A stretch of DNA of 64,000 nt from Deroplatys truncata (Eukaryota; Arthropoda; Insecta; Mantodea; Mantidae): positions 100,085,795 through 100,149,794 of the forward strand of contig CM060977.1 in assembly GCA_030765065.1 (NCBI GenBank), read 5' to 3'. Shown here in pieces: positions 10,236 through 22,076 of the stretch; the first letter of the stretch is position 1, and each line of letters begins with the position of its first letter. The position numbers and the translations under genes were made by a program. The notes beneath the pieces were generated by a model. That model had not been told where the DNA came from. It worked only from the letters and a program-made list of their open reading frames with translations, and ran no database searches.

Positions 10236-11285
10236 ATAAAAATCTGATGTGCTGCACTCACATGACCTTCTCTACTCTTTTAAAACTTCCTTACAAATGC
10301 TTATTCTCGATCCACTTCATGTTAATCCAGATGAATATTTGCAGAAATTATCTTATTGCTAATTTTCTTGCAGGTGCAAGGGGAATATGGTAGGTTCTAA
10401 GCGATAGTCAAATCTTTTAAGAGCTAATTGCTATGTGAAGCATTTCATTCTGTTTGTATGTCCGGGACATAAGAAAACGAATAACAAACTCTAATTTGAG
10501 AAAAAATATTTGACAATTCCAACAAATAACCAGCAGTTTAAACCGAGTTTTATTTATTGACGCTCTTTAACTGCTGTGGTCTTTAGCATTCCATTCTATA
10601 TTGGACCTGAAAAGGCCGGAAATGTTGCTTAGAGGCCTCTTTACAAGACTTGAGGTTCTTTTACGTGCCGTAAATCTACGACACGGGACCACCGGCTTTA
10701 CTTCCCTTCCGAAGGAATCCATGCTAAGGATTTTTACGCCCGAGTATCTCGAAAATGGTTCACGCGACAAAAAAAATCAATGTGACATCAACTGTGTTTC
10801 CAAGATACCTACAGTTTTTATGTAGTAAAATTTTGTCTATTTCATACGATATACCAGTTATGCGAAAGTCATTCAGAATGAAGAGAACTTTTGAGAACAT
10901 TCCCAGAAAATTCAAGATATATATTTAATTTGACATGAAAATATCTTAAACATATGATATTTTAATCAAAATCGTAGACATATTTTTGAGAAAACAAAAA
11001 TTTTCTAAAACATATTCCATGCTGAGGGCAGTTTGGTGTAGGAGCATTTTCCTGAAAATCTTCGTGTTGCATCCTTGGAAGATATTAAACTCAAATACTA
11101 ACTTTGGTATTTATCCGACTTTATGTTTTTGAGTCTGTTCACAGGTACACACACACATAAACATGGACCTTTTTCAAAAAGTCCTTTTTTGCATTCAAGG
11201 GGCCTCAAAACATGTGTTTCCGGTGAAATCCCGGTATTGAATTTTTGGGTGGAATGCAATGCTTTCCCTATTTACTGTACGTAGC
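10236..11285 (-). repeat. HER copy carrying a SINE-1 insertion
   Basis: Starts AAAATCTGATGTGCTGCACT and ends in a decayed hairpin near 11270. It is split by SINE-1 at 10545-10744; the HER resumes with the TATCTCGAAAATGGTTCAC block directly after. Confidence 0.7.
10545..10744 (-). repeat. SINE-1, head-truncated
   Basis: The minus-strand copy shares the GGGCGTAAAAATCCTTAGCATGG-type core (here with substitutions), the CCGGTGGTCCCGTG block and the GCAGTTAAAGAGCG tail with the copies at 29207 and 63157. The tRNA-like head is absent, as expected for a 5'-truncated retroposon. Confidence 0.75.
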
Positions 11286-11369
11286 AGAGGACTTTACGAC
11301 AGTGTATGTCGCTATTAGTATATATCATCTTAAAATAATTAGAGAAAATTACTGGAAAAAAAATGCGAG

Positions 11370-11500
11370 TCAGTTGGATAATCTGATGATGTATCGGCAT
11401 GTTACCATGGTACTCAGGTGGTTGAATATTCAAACGGTAACCGGAAGATCCGTGGTTCAAATCCCGGCTAATTAATTGAGTTTTTCAGTCTGATTCTACC
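11370..11500 (+). repeat. tRNA-like SINE head (second family)
   Basis: A box A-like GGTACTCAGGTGGTTGAATA and box B-like GTGGTTCAAATCCCGGC (about 11452-11468), followed by a TTCAGTCTGATTCTACC tail. A related tail without the head appears at 16327-16345. Confidence 0.5.
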
Positions 11501-11611
11501 TTCCCAATACCTAATTACGTTTTTTTCCGCTGAAGACGCTTTATCTAAATTAGAAATTCGGTGCTTATGGGGCTTTTACTTCACTTTCTATATTGTGCAT
11601 ACCCAACAGCA

Positions 11612-12416
11612 GCTTCTTTACTTTCTCTACCACATACATAGTAGGTAGAGAAGGTATTGCATTAGACCCAAAAATTCGATACCGAGGTTTCACCGGAAAT
11701 ACATAATTTGAGCTCCTCTGAATCCAAAAACGCATTTTTATAAAACTGTCCATGTGTGTAACTCAAAAGTTAAAAGTCTGATAAATGCAAACTTAGCATT
11801 TGGATTCAATACCTTCCAAAGATGCGACACGAGAATTTTAAACAAAATCCGCCTCCCCAAACTATCCTTAACATGGAATAATTTTCGAATTTTTTTTAAG
11901 TTCTAAAAATAGTTGTAACGAATTCGACGAAAATACATATCTAAATATATTTACTTGACAAATAAAATATACATCTCCAATTTTCTGAGAAAATCCTGTG
12001 AAATTCACTTCATTTGGAAGAAATTGTGTATAATCTTGTATCAGTGATTAAGCGAAAACGATAGACGAAGACATACAATACTAAAATTTAGATCTCTTTA
12101 AAACACACAATTTATTTCAAATAAGTTTTTTTTGGCATAAGCCATTTCCAAGATATATGTTATTAATTTCTAATTGTTTATTTCTTAGTCATCCTCTTAA
12201 AGCTAGCATATAGCGTCCAGATCTAATCATTTTAATGTCGCTGTTCTTTCTGTATTTATAACCAAATATGTAACTATTTCTGCAAAGGTTTATTTGAATT
12301 AAAATTTAGTAGGTAGAAAGATTAGTTTTAGGGAGAATAGTTTGTGTACACACTAATAAAGATAGAGGGCAGAGAAATTCATGCAAATTCATCACATCAG
12401 ATTTTTTTAACATCCC
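11612..12416 (+). repeat. HER copy, near full length
   Basis: Left hairpin with perfect arms CTCTACC / GGTAGAG (about 11621-11656), then all internal blocks in order, ending at CACATCAGATTTTTTT. About 805 bp with no long ORF. Confidence 0.8.
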
Positions 12417-13125
12417 TTTTGGTTTCAGTGATGCTGAAACACCTTAATTTCAATTAAATCTATCCAAGTTTAATTGAACTCCGTGACTGATAAAGATTTC
12501 TAGTATGTAACAGAAAGTGTGCGAGTTTTTCCGAACGGGAACATTTAATTGGCCTGTGGTCCTCATTGCAGAATCTCTTAATCGAATCCATAAATTTGAT
12601 GAAAGGCTACCCCGCACTTGAGTAGCCTTCAGCAGCGTTAAATACAAGCACACCTGAGATTGATGGAGCTATTGAATCTGCGAACTGTCGAAAGGATTCC
12701 CTGGTGCACTATATATTGGAAGCGCCCTCCATCTTCTCAAATGATGACAACATGCACATTTAACAGAAATGTATAATACATGCAGGCCCTCTGGACGCTT
12801 GGCCAAGCCTGTGCCCCTCCTGCAGGCCTGACAGCTCGCGTTTGCTTCTCTATAATTTATATGTCCATTACATTCCCTACGTGGGATGATTGAGTTAACA
12901 TGACTGATGGAAAAGTCATTGCACATAGCGGGCCACGGCAGACAATCAGAGAAGCAGATCAAATATTACCGAGGTGCCTGTTCACGAAAATTCACAGCGA
13001 CGTTGCACAGGACGAAGCTTACTATCATGACAGAACGCTAATGGACTGGGTCTACTTTGGTAAGCCTTTTTCAAGGGCTTTTCATTTGCCATATGTAAAA
13101 TTACTCCTCAGAATGCAACTTATTG
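12417..13125. other. Low-repeat stretch, no gene supported
   Basis: One of the few stretches here without a recognised repeat. A short plus frame (12900-13061) ends just before GGTAAGC, which could be a splice donor, but no acceptor or family resemblance supports an exon. Confidence 0.35.
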
Positions 13126-13129
13126 TTCC

Positions 13130-13380
13130 AATCACATGACTATCTCTACCCTCTCTATTATATTAGTGAGTAAACAAATTATTCTTACGAAAGTTTATTT
13201 ACTTTCTCTACTACGTATAGTAAGTAGGGGAAGTATTGCATTCCACTCAAAAAAATGGGATAGAGATTTCACCGGAAATATATGTTTTGAGGCCTCGTGA
13301 ATCCAAAAAAAGTATTTTTGGAAACATGTCTGTGTGTGTGTGTGAACAGCATAACTCATAAAGGAACAGTCGGTAATTAG
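13130..13380 (+). repeat. HER end fragments, two ends abutted
   Basis: 13130-13192 is the GACTATCTCTACCC end in inverse orientation. It is immediately followed at 13195 by the hairpin end (CTACTACGTATAGTAAGTAG). The second piece is cut at the AAT microsatellite. Confidence 0.6.
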
Positions 13381-13408
13381 GTTGAAGCTGGTTATCGAGA
13401 CCCAGGAG

Positions 13409-13409
13409 A

Positions 13410-13464
<55 letters not shown>
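13409..13464. repeat. (AAT)n microsatellite
   Basis: About 18 uninterrupted AAT/ATA units. It produces an artificial poly-Tyr or poly-Leu frame on the minus strand. Confidence 0.95.
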
Positions 13465-14335
13465 TACGATCGAACATAACGACAAAAATGTGCTGAATTC
13501 ATATTAGGAATGGGTTTTGTAGGAAAGACAGAAAAACAAGTTTTGTTTTCCTCGAAGTAGATGTATCTACCTGCTTGGGCGACAACAAGCCTACCGGAAG
13601 TTTCGCTTTTGTACTTTTGGATCGGACGGGGAGTTTACAACGGTTTCAAAGCTTAGCAGGGTTAGAAAGTATACGTGCCTTATCTACGATCTAAGAATAT
13701 TCGTGGGAAGATTTTAAAACTCAAAATAAGCTGTAAGAAGCAGATGTGAAAGTTGTCAAGTGGGGGTAGCCCATAATGAAAATCATGAAACAAAATGATA
13801 GCCAATCAAAAGATCGCGTATGCATCACATGATACGTTTGAACTTAAAACGGAACGAAACATAAGAAAGGTGGGGGAAAATTCTAAGTTTGGCGAAAGGC
13901 GTGAAAAAGGAAAGGAAAAGCCGAGACACATTCCGGTACAAACTAACCACGAGGACGATCGACGAAACAAAATTAGAAGAAAATAATCAGAAAATTTATA
14001 GTGTAAAAATGAAGTTGTGAAATCTAGGCAATTCGAGGGCTAGTCGGAAAAACACATAAGTAGCGACTTCGAAAGTGATAAGAATAACAGTGGTTTTCGA
14101 CGACGAAGGTGGTGGGTCGACCAGATAGGAATCTACGTAACAAAATAAAGAAATAACTCAAACTTCGCCGGCAGTATTATTAATATCATCAAGGCAGTGT
14201 CACCACCCCTGGAAACCAGAACCTCAGCTCTACCAAAAAACAAATTCCAAATCCCTGCCATCCAACCATCGAATCCGGGACTCTGAGTCCCCTGAAGCAA
14301 CTGCCAGGAACAACACAGATGTGTCAGAGGTCAGC
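13465..14335. other. Unassigned stretch with a tRNA-like patch
   Basis: No coding frame is credible. 14200-14320 read on the minus strand contains GACTCAGAGTCCCGGATTCG, resembling the B-box half of insect SINEs, at low confidence. Confidence 0.3.
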
Positions 14336-14337
14336 GT

Positions 14338-14990
14338 CAAGGTTCAGTATCTTCCAGAGATGCGACACGAAGGGTTTCAAGAAAACCCCCCACCCCAGAT
14401 TACCCTTTACATTGAACATTTTTCAAACACTTTAATTTTCTCAAAAACGGCCCTAACGATTTTGATTAAAATATCAAATGTTTAAGATATTTTCATGACA
14501 AACGAAATGTATATCTCCAATTTTCTGGGAATGTCTCCAAAAGTATTCTTCATTGTGAACGACCTTTGCATAACTAGTAAACCGTGAGAGATAGACAAAA
14601 TTTGAGTACGTAGAAAATGTAGATCGCGTTAAAACAATTTATATCATAGACATTTTTTTGTTGAGTGAACCATTTTCGAGATATTACTTGTTATTCCCTT
14701 AAATTTTCTAATACTTATACTTTTTCTCAAGTGGGAATTAGTTATTAATTTTTTTTGTCTTGGATATGCAAAGAGTATTAATCTGTGGCAAAGAGAATGG
14801 TGTTGCACATAGCATCCAGCTATTAAGAAATATGTCTATGCTTAAAGGCTACTGTATTTCTATATTGTCCTTGCAAATACAAAACAAGGGGAACATAGTA
14901 GGCCTTAAGCGATACTCAAATATTTTTAAAACTGGTCGCTATGTGTAAAATGTAATTCTCTTTGCATGTCCAGAACATAAAAAAATATTC
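14338..14990 (+). repeat. HER internal fragments, head to head
   Basis: A forward piece starts at the GGTTCAGTATCTTCCAGAGATGCG-type block and runs to about 14870. An inverted fragment (14880-14990) beginning AAGGGGAACATAGTAGG follows. Both termini are missing. Confidence 0.6.
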
Positions 14991-15238
14991 TGTGGGCATA
15001 AGAAAGATGAGAACGTAATAACAGTCAAAATGATATTCGTAATACAAGCAAGGATACCGAAAACCAAAACACAAAGCAAGATATGATTATATACGAACGG
15101 AAGTACTGATGTGTGTGGATAAAGCAAGGTGTGGTTATAAACGAGCGGAGTGCACTCGGATAAGGTTAAAATTGAGGTACAAGTGAGGCAGTACGTGTTT
15201 CCAGCAAAACAGTAAACTAGAAGAAAAGAAATATGATG
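14991..15238. other. No feature recognised
   Basis: A short region with two imperfect GAAGTACTGATGTGTG/GGTTATAAACGAGCGG-type repeats; nothing further supported. Confidence 0.3.
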
Positions 15239-15239
15239 T

Positions 15240-16150
15240 GATACATTCACATTACTTTCGTACCCTCTATCGTTTATTAGTGGTTATGCAAAGTATTTTT
15301 ACTTAAGCTTATTACTTTCCCTAATACGTATAGTAAGTAGAAATATTGCATTTCACCTAAAAATTCGATATTGAGAATTCACCGGAAATGTATGTTTTGA
15401 AGCCCCATAATGCAAAAAGAACCATTTTTTTAAAAAAAAAAACGTGTGTGTCTGTGAACAGCGTAACTCAAAAACGAAAAGTGGAATAAGTACCAAACTT
15501 GGTATTTAGATTCAGTATCTTTATGAGATGCCATACGAAGATTTTCAAGAAAATCCCCCGATTCCAGAATACCCTTTACATGGAACATTTTTCAAAATTT
15601 TTTCTCTCTCAGAAATGGCACTAACGATTTTGATCAAAATATGATATTTTAAGACACTTTCATGGCAAATGAAAGGCATATCTAGAATTTTCTGGGAATG
15701 TCCCCAAAAGTCGTCTTCATTCTGAATGAATTTTGCATATCTGGTAAACCGTAAGAGATATTTTACCACAAAACACACAATTTATGTCATATACATTTTT
15801 TGTGTGTAGTGAACCATTTCCGACATATTCCTTGTTATTTCTTTGAATTTTCCAATCCTTAATACTTTTTCTCAAATGGGAATTCGTTATTCATTTTGTT
15901 TTTCTTACTTTTCTTTTTGTATGTCCTGGGCATGCAAGGAAAATGGAATGCTCCACATAGCAATCAGCTCTTAAAACATTTGACTATTGCTTAAAGCCTA
16001 CCATATTCCCCTTGCTCCTACAAGAAAATTAACAATAAGGTAGTTTCTGCAAATGTTTATCTCCATTAATATGAAATAGATGGAGAATAAGAATTTGTAA
16101 AAAAAGTGTGTACAAGAGTAGAGAAAGTCATGTGAGTGTAACAAATAATT
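15240..16150 (+). repeat. HER copy, near full length, preceded by an inverse end
   Basis: The hairpin starts about 15303; the body ends GAAAGTCATGTGAGTGTAAC at about 16131. The 60 bp before it is an inverse HER end. Confidence 0.7.
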
Positions 16151-16345
16151 TTTTTCTATTTATTTCATTATAATCAATGCAAACGTTTTCATAAATAGAG
16201 AACTTTCACATTTCGTTATACATACACATTATCTCGATTAACATGAAGTAGATGGAGAATACGTGTTTGTAAAAATAGTTTGTACAAGAGTAGAGAAACT
16301 CATGTGAGTGCAACACATCAGAGCTTTCAATCTGATTCTACCTTT
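16151..16345 (+). repeat. Duplicate HER terminal segment
   Basis: A second copy of the last ~150 bp (ATCTCGATTAACATGAAG.. to CATGTGAGTGCAACACATCAG), followed by a SINE-like tail. Adjacent duplication of element ends is recurrent for HER in this window. Confidence 0.55.
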
Positions 16346-16402
16346 ACAGCGTTGTCCTACGCACGGCTTTTGTGAAATAACAATTAATTAGGTATTTGCT
16401 TT

Positions 16403-16580
16403 TCTACTTCTTGCCTGCATTAAGCAGAAGTACCCCATTCCATCCAAAATTTCGATACCGAAATTTCAGGGAAAATAGTTATTTTGAGGCCACTGAATCC
16501 GAAAAATGAACTTTTAGAAACACTTTGGTGAGTTTTTTTGAAGCATGGGTAACTAAAAACAAAAAGTCGTTTAAATACTG
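16403..16580 (+). repeat. HER hairpin-end fragment
   Basis: Degenerate hairpin with arms TACTTCTTGC / GCAGAAGTA, then the ATTCCATCCAAAATT and 'tgaatccgaaaa' blocks. Confidence 0.5.
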
Positions 16581-16609
16581 TCACGCAGTTTGAAGTAACA
16601 TTATTTGTA

Positions 16610-17635
16610 ATGTTAGTATTGTTAGCCCCACATTTGGGAGCCAATTTGCGATGGTAAATTTATAATGTTTGTGTATGTGTGTTTATTTCACACGGTGAAG
16701 CCATTTTGCGACGTGATACTTTGTTAGGTTTGTAGCTCCATCTGGTGTTAGCAATTTGCGGTAGTATTAATGTTCGTTTGAAAGAATGCTACTGTTATTT
16801 TATTTAATTTTGTTTCACTGTCCTCCGGCTAGCTATGATCTTTTGGTTAAGCACTTCTCTTTATACAGGTTGTGTAAACGGAAAGGAATCTTTTATCCAA
16901 AAATAACACTGATGAAGGAATTTGTTTTACACTTTTATTGTCGAACACATTTACTATCACATTTACACATTGATCTTGACACTCGCCAAACTGAAACTGT
17001 TATAATAACTTCATTACTGATCACTCTTAATTCGCGTACTTCAACTTTTTGTATAATTAACTTTACAACACTTTAGATTTTTCATAATTCTGCTACGCGT
17101 AACTTGTGAATCGATAGCCGACGTGTAATATTTCTGCTGGACTGAAGGCGACGTGTATCATACAAAATATTTTCGACGAACTGACGGACTGAAGGCGACG
17201 TTTAGTGTACAAAGATTTTAGATGAACCGACGGGCTCTACCTCTAACCTACTCTTTTTATACTCATACACCCCGACATGCCTAAAGATTATAACTGAACT
17301 GCTATTGCCTAATAAAACGCGCCAACATTAGCGTCTATTTTTATATCCAATGAAAATTATGAATACATATGCTCTAGGGAAATGTTCCAGCAAATTCTAA
17401 AAGAAAAACGCGCCAACATTACGTAACTTCCTCGTTTCCAATAATAATAAACAGCTCACCCCCTCGCTGCATTATTGCACGCTATTATTGTCAGTTTCAG
17501 TAAGGCAGTATAAACTTACTTCCCAACAATAATTACAATCAACAAACATCTCAAATCAATGTCACATAATAATGCATATTCATACTATAATCACTCTTTA
17601 CATTTAAATAATTTGTGATACAAATTACTGCATCA
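16610..17635 (-). repeat. LTR-A with attached primer-binding-site leader
   Basis: The LTR spans 16647 (TG) to 17635 (CA), 989 bp, in the same family as 8349-9344. Immediately left of TG is GCCCCACATTTGGGAGCCAATT (split: 16625-16646), which corresponds to the internal primer-binding region of an element on the minus strand. It is therefore a 5' LTR with a scrap of leader, not a clean solo LTR. Confidence 0.75.
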
Positions 17636-17689
17636 AGTTATGGGCGTCGGTTACTGGCTGGGTGATAAATACTCTCATTCAGCATAAAC

Positions 17690-18045
17690 ACCAGAGAATC
17701 CGCTGGAAGTTTCCCTTTTTTCGATTTTGAACATTCTGGAACTCTGTAGAAAATTCCAACGGATACATAAGCCATGGGTTTTCGAGTGAGCCAGTTAAGG
17801 CGTTTGTGTTGCGACAAAAAGTGCTGTTCTCCGAGTGAGGTGGTTACGCATAGTGGGTGCTGCTACTGTGAGGGATTAGAGAATTCTTGTGTCCGAATCC
17901 CAAGCTAATGAACCATTCGAAGAAGGGGATATGTCGTGCGTATTTCTTAACTACATCATAAAAATGAAGTGACAGTTCTAAGCGAGAGTGTAAGTTGAAT
18001 CAGATTCCATTAGTAAAGTGACAGTGAAAACTAAACAAAGTCACA
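17690..18045 (+). promoter_or_regulatory. Promoter-bearing repeat, copy 2, heat-shock-element-like array
   Basis: GAAGTTTC at 17706-17713 and an array at 17728-17757 with GAA, TTC, GAA and again GAA..TTC spaced like heat-shock factor sites. A weak TATA (ATACATAAG, 17763-17771) follows. The leader matches copy 1 (e.g. 17815-17835 against 3018-3040). This copy is contiguous with the block that copy 1 carries at 4006-4260. Confidence 0.5.
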
Positions 18046-18700
18046 ATACCAAATTTGGTATTTAAATTCAGGGTCATCTAAGGATGTGACACGTAGATTT
18101 GCTAGAAAATATCCCCACACCAAACTTGCATTTACATGAAACATTTTTCGAAAATTTTAATTTTCTAAAAAACTTATAATTTTGATTAGAATATCATACA
18201 TTTTAGATATTTGCATAACATAAATAAAATGTGTACCTCAAATTTTCTAGCAGCAGCCTGTGAAGTCATCTTCATCCGCAAGGAATTTTGTGCAAGTCTG
18301 TATAACTGGTAAACCTTACGAGGTAGACAAAAACTTTAACACACACTTTATTTCGAATATTTTGTTACATGAGTCATTTCCGAGATATTGGTTTAAATTT
18401 TTCAAAAGTTTTGTCATTATTTTAAAAGCGCTAGTTGTTTGTCTCGATCTCAAGCAAAGAATATGGAATCTGAAGTCCATTATATATTCACCTGCTTTTA
18501 AACATTTGACTATCGCTTCGGTTTTCTATATCCACTTTGTATCTACAACAAAATGTGTAACGGAATAATTCTGCAAATATGAATCTCCATTAGTATGAAG
18601 TAGACAGAAAAATAATGTTTGGTAAGAAGTTTGTAGAAGCTACATAAAGAAAGGGTGTTGGTTAGAGAAAGTCATGTGAATGTAACAGTTTTTTTTCTTT
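18046..18700 (+). repeat. HER copy lacking its hairpin end
   Basis: Starts in the ACCAAATTTGGTATTTA block and ends GAAAGTCATGTGAATGTAACAG followed by a T run. Confidence 0.65.
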
Positions 18701-19175
18701 CTTACAAGTAGACTCTCTGACATACATCGCGTTAAAACTTAAATAAGAGTGAAAGCAATAGCTCGTGCTTTCAATTGTTCTCTCATTATATTATTGCAGT
18801 TGTCTATGTATATGCATGAATTTAAAGGTTAATATACAAACATAAATGTTACTATATTAAGTCAAACCGATATAGTGTTACGACATTATTCGGTATTATT
18901 TTATATTTTGTTATCGTTATATGAACAACAGGGCAGACGATTATATATATGCCCTTATTCATTTACGCGAGCACAGCACTAACTAGTGGCGACATCTAAT
19001 GCATAATCAAACAATAGGAAGACCCATAATCATTTCTGCGTGAATCGTTAATCTTATTTTTGGATCTATATGGGCAACAATGTACGGATACCTGTCAAAT
19101 TATATAAACTGTATCCATCTCATAAAATGGGCAGACATTTTTAAAGTTTCTAAAACCAAAGTATCATGATATCTG
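18701..19175. other. No feature recognised
   Basis: A+T-rich with no supported gene or repeat terminus. Confidence 0.4.
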
Positions 19176-19177
19176 CA

Positions 19178-19916
19178 AAATCTCATGTGTTACCCTCATA
19201 TGACTTTCTCTTCTCTTGTACAAACTATTTTTACAAACGCTTATTCTCCATATGCTTCATGTTAATCGAAATATCGAGATGTTAATTTTATTGCTAATTT
19301 TCTTGTAGGTGCAATGAGAATTGGTAGGTTTTAAGCGATAGTCAAATATTTTAAGAGCGGGTTGCTATGTGGAGTATTCCATTCTCTTTGCATTACCAGG
19401 ACAAAAAATGAATAACGAATTCCCATTTGAGAAAAAGCAGAAGTATTGGAAAATTTAAGGGAATAAAAATCAATATCTCGAAAATGGTTCACTCAAAAAA
19501 AAAATATATATATATATATATATATTATATAAATTGTGTATTTTAACGCGATCTACATTTTGGTGTAGTAAAATTTTGTCTTTCTCCTATGGTTTACCAG
19601 TTATGCAAAAGTCGTTTACAATGAAGAACACTTTTGGAGACATTCCCAGAAAATTCAAGATATACACTTTATTTGTTATGAAAGTATCTTAAATATATGA
19701 TATTTTAATCAAACTCGTTAGAGACATGTTTGAAAAAATTAAAATTTTCGAAAAATTGTTCCATGTAAACGGTAATCTGGGGTGGGGGAATTTTCTTGAA
19801 AACCTTCGTGTCGCATCTCTGGAATATACTGAACCTAAATATCAAGTTCGGTATTTATCCGACTGTTCGTTTCTGAGTTATGCTGTTCACAGACACACAG
19901 ACAGCCACACAGACAG

Positions 19917-19959
<43 letters not shown>

Positions 19960-20090
19960 ACGACATGTTTCCAAAAATACTCTTTTCGGATTCAGGAGGC
20001 CTCAAAGCATGTATTTCCGGTGAAATCTGGAATTTTTGGGTGGAATTCAATACTTCCACTACTAACAATACGCAGTAGAGAAAGTAAAAA
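19178..20090 (-). repeat. HER copy, full length, expanded by two microsatellites
   Basis: Begins AAATCTCATGTGTTACCC and ends at the hairpin (ACTACTAACAATACGCAGTAGAG) plus AAAGTAAAAAT. An (AT)n run at 19503-19530 and a (CA)n run at about 19917-19955 expand blocks that are short in other copies. Confidence 0.8.
19917..19955. repeat. (CA)n microsatellite within HER
   Basis: About 19 CA units at the place where most HER copies carry a short GT/CA tract, so HER appears to seed microsatellites. Confidence 0.9.
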
Positions 20091-20274
20091 TATTTACCAA
20101 ATAGTAACGTTCCTAAATGTTATAATCTACTATAGAATACAATTATCTTCACGTTATAAAGAGCAGTAGAAAGTATGTATACAGTACAGTTTTGTCAGTA
20201 ACGTTAGAAAGCTTACAGAAATATATTAATAGGTTGGAATAATATTGCAGTGGAGTATGTTAGTAGCTACAAAA

Positions 20275-20660
20275 ATATCTGACATAATACATTCACATGA
20301 CTTTCTCTACCCTCTATTGTTTATTAGTGGATATACAAGCTAAACTTACTAAAGCTCATTTTTATACCTACTTCATTTTAATATAAATAAACTTTTGCAG
20401 AAATAGCTACATTACACATTTTGTTATACATACAAAGAGAATAGTGATAGTCAAATGGAAACATCCTTAATCTATGGTATTTTAATCAAAATCGTCACAG
20501 CTATTTTTGGAAACGTCTTTGTTTTAGATCTTTGGAAAGTACTGTACTTAAACAGGTTTGAGATTTATCAGAGTTTTTGGTTTTTGAGTTAAGGAGTTCA
20601 TATACACACATTCAGACTGCTACATATACCTCTTTTTCTAAAAGTGCCTTTTTTTATTTT
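20275..20660 (-). repeat. HER copy, truncated
   Basis: Starts ACATTCACATGACTTTCTCTACC, has the TTTAATCAAAATCG block, and stops in the 'tttttctaaaag' block before the hairpin. Confidence 0.6.
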
Positions 20661-21109
20661 GCCGCATATCTTCTTTGTCAGGTGGTGTGGTGATCTGGTG
20701 AGACACGCACCTGTTGGAAGCTCTGAAGGTCTACCGGTGCATGTTGCTCATCTCTTATAGTGGTAACCCTGAGACAATCTTCTCATTCCAGTTTGTGTGT
20801 GTAACTTGTATTATTGTGGGTGTGGAGTATTAAAGTGTACGTAATTGTTTTAATATGCTTAGGGAGGCATTTTGCTCCTGCAGGGAGTGGGAAGACACAG
20901 GAGTTATGTTGAGTAATTGCTGTCCATTCCAAACCAGAGTGCCTTTCACTGAAAAAAACTCTTTGTATTATCCGCGCGAAAGTAGTTCGCAATCCCCGCC
21001 CCTAATGGCTGATTGTTCCCCTCTCATGTGCTTGTTTAACACTGTTTAAATCTATAAAAACGGGCCCTGTGTGAGAATCATAGTTCAAAATGTTCGTAAC
21101 AATCGATTT
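20661..21109. other. Unassigned stretch with a TATA-like box
   Basis: CTATAAAAACGGGC at 21051-21064 lies in a locally GC-richer context (20930-21070). It may belong to the terminal region of the neighbouring transposon relic. Confidence 0.3.
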
Positions 21110-21560
21110 TATAAGCATGCGGTAATGAACATCTTACTTACGTTAATCACAATCATCGGACAAAAGTGCAACACCCAACTCCGAAGATGACTCAGATGCC
21201 ATATTGGAATCAAAACTTCTCTCCAAAATAATGACAAGCTTATCCACAATTCCACCGCACTTTCGCACTTAAAATAAGTTGCCACATTTTATCCTCTTCT
21301 ATGTTGTATTATGTCTATTTATATTCCCTGCTCGCTTTGGTTACACTTCTCACTGAAACGCCTGTAAAATCCGATATTAGTTTCGTAATATGCACTAATG
21401 CAGGTGTCGGGTATTTTTCTAATAGTGAGTTGAATATATGAAGTATTGATTGTTTTTCGCCACTTTTTAACTGTTTCCCACTTTTGTGTTTGAACAGTTT
21501 ATTCGCACTACACGCACCTTCCTCTGCCACGTGAACTCAAATAACAACTGCTAAATCACA
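21110..21560 (-). pseudogene. Tc1-like transposase relic, internally deleted: helix-turn-helix plus C-terminal tail
   Basis: On the minus strand the frame 21530-21315 gives a 71-residue segment with KSGEKQSILHIFNSLLEKYP and GVSVRSVTKASREYK. This resembles the N-terminal DNA-binding region of an insect Tc1-like transposase family. About 65 bp further, in another frame, 21250-21150 encodes VRKCGGIVDKLVIIL and an acidic Ser/Asp-rich end stopping at TAA, the usual C-terminus of that family. The DDE core expected between them is gone. The first frame has no ATG (it would start at GTG). I infer a non-autonomous deletion derivative; terminal repeats were not found. Confidence 0.45.
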
Positions 21561-22028
21561 AGATTTGATCTGAGCATATGTGTTGTACCGTATTATAAAT
21601 GACTGTTCGCTTATCATATTTTCTGTGTTAGTCAAAGTGTTTATTCGATACTCAGATAGCATCTCTGAGAATTCATTGCCGCATTTCTTGTATATAAAGA
21701 GAGTGGCAGTCATGCATACGTTGGTATTACCAAGCAAGATGCTCTCGGCGTTAGCGCAATAACAGACGAAAATCATATTTTGTAATCTCTTAACAGCTAG
21801 TATATATCCATTACTGTTAACAATGAGTTTTTATGATAAGCGCAATAAAATGTGCTGTTTTATACCTTTCCTGCTCTAATATTTCATAATATAATACATG
21901 TATTAAGGAACTATTTACTTTGGCTTAAGAGTGTGTTCTTGGGTTCGTGACAAGCAGAGGCACGTGCTTATGTTTACATCAGAGGGAACTCTGGTTTAGA
22001 ATGGACAGTAGTACATTGTTCTTTAGTT

Positions 22029-22076
<48 letters not shown>

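Noticed and set aside
12900..13061. Possible exon ending at GGTAAGC
   Set aside because: Only a donor-like string; no acceptor, no homologous motif and no second exon.
13195..13485. 96- and 76-codon minus frames rich in Tyr or Leu
   Set aside because: Produced by the (AAT)n microsatellite and HER sequence.
16786..17076. 96-codon plus frame, and the similar one at 8518-8757
   Set aside because: Both lie antisense inside LTR-A copies and recur only because the LTR recurs.
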